Assembly (NCBI GenBank): GCA_009843625.1
Contig: VYDD01000450.1
Span: 3,780-11,351, forward strand
Source of the DNA: Gammaproteobacteria bacterium
GTDB lineage: Bacteria > Gemmatimonadota > Gemmatimonadetes > Longimicrobiales > Gaopeijiaceae
DNA: 7,572 nucleotides
Direction: 5' to 3'
A program made the translations under genes and the position numbers. The notes below the pieces were generated by a model. The model was not told the origin of the DNA. It saw only the letters and a program-made list of their open reading frames with translations, and searched no databases. Positions 1-3,991 of this stretch are shown in pieces. The first letter of the stretch is position 1, and each line of letters starts with the position of its first letter.

Positions 1-51
1 CGGGTGATGCAGGCGGATGCGCTCGCGCCGCCGGGCCGCGAGGCATGGTGA
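1..51 (+). CDS. C-terminal end of an upstream gene (partial, unidentified)
   Basis: Reading from base 1 in frame 1 gives sixteen codons, RVMQADALAPPGREAW, ending at TGA (49-51). Nearly all third positions are G or C, as in the real genes nearby, and the other two frames fit less well (one has a stop at 5-7). I infer that this is the tail of a gene whose body lies left of the window. It is too short to identify. If real, it ends 16 nt before the GTG chosen for the Nudix gene, a typical operon spacing, and argues against the longer Nudix start at 17, which would overlap it. Confidence 0.35.
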   Translation, partial: RVMQADALAPPGREAW

Positions 52-57
52 TCTGAC

Positions 58-62
58 GGGAG
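58..62 (+). promoter_or_regulatory. Ribosome binding site deciding the Nudix start
   Basis: GGGAG at 58-62 sits 5 nt before the GTG at 68. The competing ATG at 17 has only a purine stretch directly against it, with poor spacing. This favours initiation at 68. Confidence 0.5.
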
Positions 63-67
63 AAATC

Positions 68-811
68 GTGTCGCACGAACCGGAGTTGCAATCATCCGCG
101 TCCGCCGGTCGGGCGGTGTATCCGGGCGGAGACACCGTTCCCCATCCGGGGCCGGACGCGGTCCCGGGACCGGACGGGACGGGACGCCTGTCGGGTCGCC
201 TCGTGCATGACGGAAGAGTGGTCCACCTGTCCGTCGACCGCGTGCGCTTTCCCGACGGATCGGAGGGCAACCTGGAACTCGTCCGGCACCCCGGCGCCGC
301 CGCAGTGGTGCCCTTCGTGGACCCGCCGGAGTCGCCCGATCCCGTGATTCTGCTGCTTCGGCAGTACCGCTACGCCTCGGGGGGATACCTGTATGAAGTG
401 CCGGCCGGGCTACCGGCGGGGGCGGACGAGGCCTGGGCGGAGTGCGCGCGGCGGGAACTGGCGGAGGAGACCGGATACGCCGCGGCCCGAATCGACTTTC
501 TGACCCGGATCTTCACGACGCCCGGTTTCACCAACGAGGTCATTCACCTGTTCCTGGCAACCGGCCTCTCGGCCGGAGACGCCGCCCGCGATCCGGACGA
601 GTTCATCACCGTGGAGGAGTTCCCGTTCTCTCGCGTCCTGGAGATGGTGCGCAAGGGCGAGATCGTGGACTGCAAGACGGTCGCAGCCCTCCTGTACACT
701 GCCGCCTTCCGCCGAAGCCCGGTCGCGGGCGGCGGCGTCCACCGGGAGGATGACGGCCGTCCTGTCCCGGGGACGCAATTGGGGCGCATGTCCGCGGAGA
801 CGCGTGATTAA
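68..811 (+). CDS. Nudix hydrolase, ADP-ribose pyrophosphatase-like
   Basis: This is a cytoplasmic Nudix hydrolase, most like the ADP-ribose pyrophosphatases that cleave ADP-ribose to AMP and ribose 5-phosphate. Numbering from the GTG at 68 (247 aa), an N-terminal beta segment (about 38-70) precedes the Nudix fold. The Nudix box spans 114-137 and ends in RELAEETGY, with E130, E133 and E134 as expected metal ligands. Just after it, TPGFTNEVIHLFLA matches the segment typical of ADP-ribose pyrophosphatases. The spacing between the box glycine G114 and E121 is six residues, not the usual five. About 30 C-terminal residues after the domain are Gly/Arg-rich and probably disordered, and the first 35 are Pro/Gly-rich. 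The frame is open back to an ATG at 17 (264 aa), but 68 has the better ribosome site. The family call is firm; the exact substrate is inferred. Confidence 0.9.
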   Translation: MSHEPELQSSASAGRAVYPGGDTVPHPGPDAVPGPDGTGRLSGRLVHDGRVVHLSVDRVRFPDGSEGNLELVRHPGAAAVVPFVDPPESPDPVILLLRQYRYASGGYLYEVPAGLPAGADEAWAECARRELAEETGYAAARIDFLTRIFTTPGFTNEVIHLFLATGLSAGDAARDPDEFITVEEFPFSRVLEMVRKGEIVDCKTVAALLYTAAFRRSPVAGGGVHREDDGRPVPGTQLGRMSAETRD

Positions 812-883
812 GGTGGTACGAAACCTGCATGCAAGAGTGTCCTGCGCGAGGGCACGAGAAGCCACGTCTGGCAGCGGAGCCAC

Positions 884-1525
884 ATGAATACCGAAAAGAG
901 TCTGGCAATGACGCCCGCGAGGCCGGCCCACGAGACCCGGGACGCCCTCAGAAAACTGGACGACAGCGCCGTCGTGAAACGGTTTCTGGAAGGGGAGCAG
1001 CGAGCTTTCGGAATCCTTGTGGACCGTTACGACAATCGGCTGGTCAACTTCGTCTACCGGACCATTGGCGACCGGGAGCGGGCGCAGGATCTGGTACAGG
1101 AGACGTTCATTCGGGTCTACCGCCACCTGCATCGCTTCGATCCTACCAAGAAGTTCTCCACCTGGATCTATACCATCGCCAGCAACCTGGCGAAGAACGA
1201 GCTGCGCAACCGCTCGCGAAACCCTCTCGTTTTCTTCCAGACCATCAAGAAGAACTGGGAGGCGGACCACCGGCCGCTGGAATGGGAGGACAACTCCTAC
1301 AAGCCCGACGACCTCTACCGCAAGCGGCATCTGCGAAAGGTCGTCGAGAAGGCCGTCAGCGAGCTGCCGGAGCATCACCGGGTGGTCTTCGTGCTACGGG
1401 AACTCCAGGGGAAGACCTACGAGGAGATCGCCCAGATCACCGCGGTCAACCTGGGTACGGTGAAGAGCCGCCTGAACCGGGCGCGCAACAACTTCGCCCG
1501 TATCGTCGCACCCATGCTGGACTGA
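884..1525 (+). CDS. ECF-family RNA polymerase sigma factor (sigma-70 type)
   Basis: A 213-aa alternative sigma factor of the extracytoplasmic-function class, with only regions 2 and 4. Region 2 covers about residues 30-110, including AQDLVQETFIRVYRHL (core binding, region 2.2) and FSTWIYTIASNLAKNELR (-10 recognition, region 2.3/2.4). A charged linker of about 45 residues follows. Region 4 covers about 157-208, with the helix-turn-helix TYEEIAQITAVNLGTVKSRL for -35 contact. The size fits the family. GGAG at 876-879 lies 4 nt before the ATG; a second in-frame ATG at 908 is less likely because it lacks a comparable site. The zinc-type anti-sigma gene downstream on the same strand is the expected partner and implies an envelope or redox stress response, but the 279-nt gap between them is unusually large. 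The ECF subgroup and the regulon cannot be told from this window. Confidence 0.95.
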   Translation: MNTEKSLAMTPARPAHETRDALRKLDDSAVVKRFLEGEQRAFGILVDRYDNRLVNFVYRTIGDRERAQDLVQETFIRVYRHLHRFDPTKKFSTWIYTIASNLAKNELRNRSRNPLVFFQTIKKNWEADHRPLEWEDNSYKPDDLYRKRHLRKVVEKAVSELPEHHRVVFVLRELQGKTYEEIAQITAVNLGTVKSRLNRARNNFARIVAPMLD

Positions 1526-1566
1526 GCCCGCTCCGAACGCCTCATCCAGTTCGACCTCCCGGACAG

Positions 1567-1663
1567 CCCCCCCCGACGCCCCTCGGGAACCTCGTCCCGC
1601 CCCTCCGGTAGCACACGTTCCGCCGCTTCGTGCGGATTCTTCGTGCCGCGAAGCCGGGGGGGG
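1567..1663 (+). repeat. Long-range inverted repeat enclosing two hairpins
   Basis: Bases 1567-1575 (eight C then G) are the exact reverse complement of 1655-1663 (C then eight G), a 9-bp stem around 79 nt. Inside are a 5-bp hairpin (CGGGA 1584-1588 with TCCCG 1595-1599) and an 8-pair hairpin with one G-T wobble (1625-1632 with 1647-1654), which ends exactly where the outer 3' strand begins. Together they could form a three-way junction in RNA or an extruded structure in DNA. GC-rich sequence forms hairpins easily, so function is only an inference. The homopolymer tracts could also hide assembly length errors. Confidence 0.45.
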
Positions 1664-1704
1664 AACCCGAGCGTCATACCTCAAGTACAGAATTCGACGG
1701 GGAT

Positions 1705-1765
1705 CGGCGGGCCCGCCGGAGCGGGCTCGATCCGCCCGACCAGGGTTGAGCGGGCACAGGCCCGC
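1705..1765 (+). repeat. Three consecutive GC hairpins upstream of the anti-sigma gene
   Basis: A perfect 14-bp palindrome (CGGCGGGCCCGCCG, 1705-1718) is followed by a hairpin of CGGGC (1722-1726) with GCCCG (1734-1738) and another of GCGGG (1750-1754) with CCCGC (1761-1765). The last ends 39 nt before the anti-sigma ATG. They lie in what would be the leader of the anti-sigma transcript, or the spacer of a sigma/anti-sigma message. They could modulate anti-sigma expression relative to sigma, but base composition alone might explain them. Confidence 0.35.
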
Positions 1766-1804
1766 AAGAAGAGAGTCGCAAGGATCGCGAGTACAAGAAC
1801 GGAC

Positions 1805-2308
1805 ATGGAATGCAACGGCTTTCTGGAGCGCTTCTCCGAGTTCCATGACGGTGAAGCGACCGATGCGCGCGTGTTCGAGCAGCACATTGCGGAGTGCGCG
1901 CGCTGCCGGCGTTACGCGGATACCGTGAAGCGGAGCCTGGTGCTGCTGCGCGCCGTTCCCGGCGTCGTCGTTGGCGAAGATTTCCATCCCCGACTGCAGC
2001 ATCGCATCTACCACATCCAGGAGGACCTCGCGCGCCGCCGTGGCGGCGCCTTCTTCACCCGCCTGGGAGTGGCATTCGCCGCAACGATCCTGGTGGCGCT
2101 GGCCGTATGGGGACCGGAACTCGTTCGGGAGACACCCGAGGTCGCGCTTCCGCCCATCGTCGTCTCCGAGCCCCCCTCGCAGCGGGCGGCTGCTCCGTCC
2201 GCCACCGTACGGTATCGCAGCATTCGCCTGCTGGACCCCGCTCTGGACGGCGACGACCTGTGGACCACCCGCGCGCTGTACGAATACTCGGCCCTCTCCC
2301 AGCGCTGA
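1805..2308 (+). CDS. Zinc-binding (zf-HC2) transmembrane anti-sigma factor
   Basis: Predicted membrane anti-sigma factor that would sequester the ECF sigma factor encoded upstream and release it on an envelope or redox signal. From the ATG at 1805 it has 167 residues. The N-terminal cytoplasmic domain has the zinc anti-sigma signature: C3, then H27-x3-C31-x2-C34 (HIAECARC). One membrane helix covers about 87-103 (LGVAFAATILVALAVWG), preceded by an Arg-rich stretch that fits a cytoplasmic N-terminus, and about 64 residues remain for the periplasm, with a Pro/Ala-rich segment and no recognised sensor domain. I chose this start because the zinc domain normally begins within a few residues of the N-terminus; its ribosome site is weak. 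A GTG at 1643 would add 54 unexplained residues. holA begins 25 nt after the stop, so the two may share a transcript. Confidence 0.88.
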   Translation: MECNGFLERFSEFHDGEATDARVFEQHIAECARCRRYADTVKRSLVLLRAVPGVVVGEDFHPRLQHRIYHIQEDLARRRGGAFFTRLGVAFAATILVALAVWGPELVRETPEVALPPIVVSEPPSQRAAAPSATVRYRSIRLLDPALDGDDLWTTRALYEYSALSQR

Positions 2309-2333
2309 CCGGGAATCCACGTCCCGGCAGGCC

Positions 2334-3392
2334 ATGATCCCCGCCACCTACCGGCGCGCGCTCGGCGGGCACGGAGGCGGGGTCTTCTACCTCCACGGCG
2401 AGGACGACTTCCGCAAGCGGGAGGCTGCGCGCGCGATCGCCGAAGCGCACCTCGACCCCGCGACCCGCGACTTCAACTTCGACGTCATGACCGGCTCGGA
2501 GCTCGACGTGCGCGACTTCGCCTCAGTGCTGGCCACTCCCCCCATGATGGCCGAGTGGCGGGTGGTGCTGGTCCACGGCGCGGAGGCGCTGGCTCCGCTG
2601 CCGGCGGCGCGCAAACTCGTGCTCGACATGGCCGCGTCGCCCCCGGAGGGATTGGCTCTGATTCTCACCGCCACGCAGCCGAAGCGGTCCAGGGCACGAT
2701 TCTACCGGGATGTCGTGCGCGCGGCGCGCTCGCTCGAGTTCCGTCCGGTGCGGGCCAACGACCTGCCCGGCTTCCTGGTCTCATGGTGCCGCGACCGGCA
2801 CGGCGCGGAGATGAACGAAGACGCCGCGCGCGCACTGGCGGCGGCGGTCGGATCGGACATGGGCGTGCTGGCGCAGGAGATCGCCAAGCTGGTCGCCATG
2901 ACCCCCGGAGGTCGTCCGATTACGGTGGAGACCGTGGAGGAGGGAGGAATCCGGATCCCCCGCCTCGATCCCTGGCGCTGGTTCGATCTGGTGGGAGGAC
3001 GCGACTTTTCCGCAGCCACGGCCGCCCTCGGCGAGCTCTTCATGCGCGGCGAGTCGGGCGTCTACCTGGTCATGGGCCTGACCACCCACTTCCTCCGCAT
3101 CGGGCTGGTGCTCGACGGCGGGCTGTCCGGGCTTGAGGCCGCGCTTCCCCCCCACCAGCGCTGGCTCGCGCGCCGCATCCAGGGACAGAGCCGGGGTTGG
3201 AACCGCGAGAGCCTGGACGCGGCGCTGCTCGGTCTGCGCCGGGTAGACCGGCTGATGAAGGCCAGCGCCCTGCCCCACCATCATCTCCTGGAGGAATGGC
3301 TGCTCGCGCAGCGTACCTCCGCCGGCGAGGCAGGTCGGCCGAGGCCGCTCCGCGCCGGCGCACGGACGCGACGCGGAGCGGCCGTCGGGTAG
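2334..3392 (+). CDS. holA: DNA polymerase III subunit delta (clamp loader)
   Basis: Delta subunit of the replicative clamp loader, which binds the beta clamp and opens it for loading on primed DNA. From the ATG at 2334 it has 352 residues, close to the usual 330-345. The N-terminus has the typical opening strand and motif VFYLHGEDDFRKREAARAI (about 17-35), followed by an ATPase-like fold without a working Walker A, as is normal for delta. WRVVLVHGAEAL and LALILTATQPKRSRARFYRD match the middle of the N-terminal domain, and IPRLDPWRWFDLVGGRDFSAA with the later helices matches the C-terminal collar domain, ending near HHHLLEEWLLAQR. About 25 further residues are Arg/Ala-rich and coincide with a strong inverted repeat in the DNA. 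The frame is open upstream into the anti-sigma gene, but only this ATG gives a family-like N-terminus. Only a weak AGG (2329-2331) precedes it, so coupling to the upstream gene is possible. Confidence 0.9.
   Translation: MIPATYRRALGGHGGGVFYLHGEDDFRKREAARAIAEAHLDPATRDFNFDVMTGSELDVRDFASVLATPPMMAEWRVVLVHGAEALAPLPAARKLVLDMAASPPEGLALILTATQPKRSRARFYRDVVRAARSLEFRPVRANDLPGFLVSWCRDRHGAEMNEDAARALAAAVGSDMGVLAQEIAKLVAMTPGGRPITVETVEEGGIRIPRLDPWRWFDLVGGRDFSAATAALGELFMRGESGVYLVMGLTTHFLRIGLVLDGGLSGLEAALPPHQRWLARRIQGQSRGWNRESLDAALLGLRRVDRLMKASALPHHHLLEEWLLAQRTSAGEAGRPRPLRAGARTRRGAAVG
3343..3383. terminator. 12-bp perfect inverted repeat at the holA/cytochrome c convergent end, possible bidirectional terminator
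   Basis: GGCCGCTCCGCG (3343-3354) and its exact reverse complement (3372-3383) flank a 17-nt loop. The repeat lies in the last codons of holA, 7 nt before its stop and about 20 nt past the stop of the convergent cytochrome c gene, where a shared terminator would be expected. No T-run follows on either strand, so it is not a classical intrinsic terminator; transcript-end stabilisation or an assisted terminator are alternatives. Confidence 0.45.
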
Positions 3393-3401
3393 GCACCGCG
3401 A

Positions 3402-3842
3402 CTATCCGCGGACGCCCAGGCTCCAGATGAAGGCCGCGAGCGAACTGACTTCCTCGTCCGAGAGGCCTATCCCGCCGCGGGGGAGCATCAGGCCGGGGTA
3501 CTGCTTCGGCTCGAGCACCCCGGTTTCGATGACTTCGATGATGCCGGCGTAGCTGCCGTCCGAGTTGAGCCACACGTCGTCGGCGAGATTCGGCGCCAGC
3601 TGTCCGCCCTTTCCGCTGGCTCCGTGGCACGCGGAGCAGGTGGCCCGGGCGTTGAAGAGGATCCTCCCCTCGGTAATGGTCTCCATGGTGACGCCGTCCG
3701 GAGCCGTCCCGGCGTTCAGGGTGGTGCTGACGGCTTCCGGCATCGGGAGGTCGGCGTTGGCGCCTCCGGTTCCGCCGCATGCCGTCGCGGCAGCGATCAC
3801 AAAAAGTGGCAAGACATGACTCAGCAATGATTTATGTATCAT
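3402..3842 (-). CDS. Small c-type cytochrome, probable lipoprotein
   Basis: Mono-heme cytochrome c of 146 residues, likely an electron carrier held at the outer face of the cytoplasmic membrane. Residues 1-21 form a signal sequence (hydrophobic 6-21) ending in ATAC, with C22 as the likely lipidated cysteine; position -3 is Ala, not the usual Leu, so this lipobox is weak. The heme site is CSACH (69-73), and M119 in YPGLMLPRGG is the probable sixth ligand. A C-terminal helix, SDEEVSSLAAFIWSL, closes the fold. The ATG at 3842 is chosen over an in-frame start at 3887 because it has a good ribosome site and begins the signal peptide properly. The gene converges on holA with only 9 nt between their stops and diverges from mutS. 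No oxidase or reductase partner is in the window, so the electron partner is unknown. Confidence 0.9.
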   Translation of the reverse strand: MIHKSLLSHVLPLFVIAAATACGGTGGANADLPMPEAVSTTLNAGTAPDGVTMETITEGRILFNARATCSACHGASGKGGQLAPNLADDVWLNSDGSYAGIIEVIETGVLEPKQYPGLMLPRGGIGLSDEEVSSLAAFIWSLGVRG

Positions 3843-3848
3843 CAGAAA

Positions 3849-3852
3849 CTCC
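3849..3852 (-). promoter_or_regulatory. Ribosome binding site of the cytochrome c gene
   Basis: On the minus strand GGAG lies 6 nt before the ATG whose first base is 3842. It supports this start over the longer in-frame option. Confidence 0.6.
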
Positions 3853-3873
3853 GTTCGAGATTCGGTATCGCCG

Positions 3874-3887
3874 GGTGTTGGCGACAC
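3874..3887. repeat. Palindromic element, copy 1 (GGTGT-TG-GCGACAC)
   Basis: GTGT (3875-3878) and ACAC (3884-3887) form a short inverted repeat 32 nt upstream of the cytochrome c ATG. Apart from two extra bases (TG) in the centre it matches the copy at 3967-3978. It could be an operator half of a shared regulator; no regulator is identified. Confidence 0.35.
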
Positions 3888-3966
3888 AACGGATCATACC
3901 CCGGGCGAGGGACGAGGAGCCAGCTCGAAACGGCTGCGCTTCAGCCCGCGGCGCCCCTTCCGGGAC

Positions 3967-3979
3967 GGTGTGCGACACC
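3967..3979. repeat. Palindromic element, copy 2 (GGTGT-GCG-ACACC)
   Basis: A perfect 5-bp inverted repeat with a 3-nt centre, ending 12 nt before the mutS ATG at 3992. It is the second copy of the element at 3874-3887, 93 bp away. As RNA it would form a tight hairpin just upstream of the mutS start region. Confidence 0.4.
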
Positions 3980-3991
3980 ACAGCTTAAAGC

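Larger units (their letters stand above)
1526..1804 (+). other. Intergenic region between sigma and anti-sigma genes, rich in inverted repeats
   Basis: No convincing gene lies here. The anti-sigma frame stays open back to a GTG at 1643, but that 54-codon extension looks like no domain I know and runs through the repeats. The region contains an 8-C tract (1567-1574) and an 8-G tract (1656-1663), with several hairpins inside and after them; these are listed separately. No T-run follows any hairpin, so none is a standard intrinsic terminator. Two GGGAAC motifs (1585-1590 and 1661-1666) resemble ECF -35 elements, but neither has a clear -10 partner. Confidence 0.6.
3843..3991. promoter_or_regulatory. 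Divergent intergenic region between cytochrome c and mutS
   Basis: Both flanking genes start outward from this 149-nt gap, so it must hold promoters for both unless they depend on distant ones. On the minus strand, TATGAT (plus bases 3893-3898) is one mismatch from a -10 hexamer and would give a leader of roughly 45 nt for the cytochrome gene, but no good -35 lies 17 nt upstream. No convincing promoter toward mutS is visible. Two related palindromic elements are listed separately. Confidence 0.4.

Noticed and set aside
826..833. 8-bp palindrome TGCATGCA between the Nudix and sigma genes
   Set aside because: Too short and isolated; no second copy or associated site was seen.
819..845. Possible ECF autoregulatory promoter (GAAACC ... 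GTC) just upstream of the sigma gene
   Set aside because: The spacing between the two elements is about 13 nt, too short for an ECF promoter, and the -35 match is imperfect.
410..1378. Long minus-strand open frame (322 codons) opposite the Nudix and sigma genes
   Set aside because: It is antisense to two well-identified genes, its translation resembles no family I know, and long antisense frames are expected in GC-rich DNA.
829..1611. 260-codon plus-strand open frame overlapping the sigma factor in another frame
   Set aside because: The product is Pro/Arg/Gly-rich low-complexity sequence, while the overlapping frame encodes a complete ECF sigma factor with its own ribosome site.
1643..1804. 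54-residue N-terminal extension of the anti-sigma factor from a GTG at 1643
   Set aside because: Zinc anti-sigma domains normally begin near the N-terminus, the extension has no recognisable motif, and it crosses the hairpin region. The weak ribosome site at 1805 keeps it from being excluded completely.
1571..3392. A frameshifted or fused anti-sigma/HolA protein, suggested by the open frame that runs upstream of holA into the anti-sigma gene
   Set aside because: The upstream part is out of frame with the anti-sigma protein and its translation is low-complexity; the ATG at 2334 gives a normal HolA N-terminus and length.
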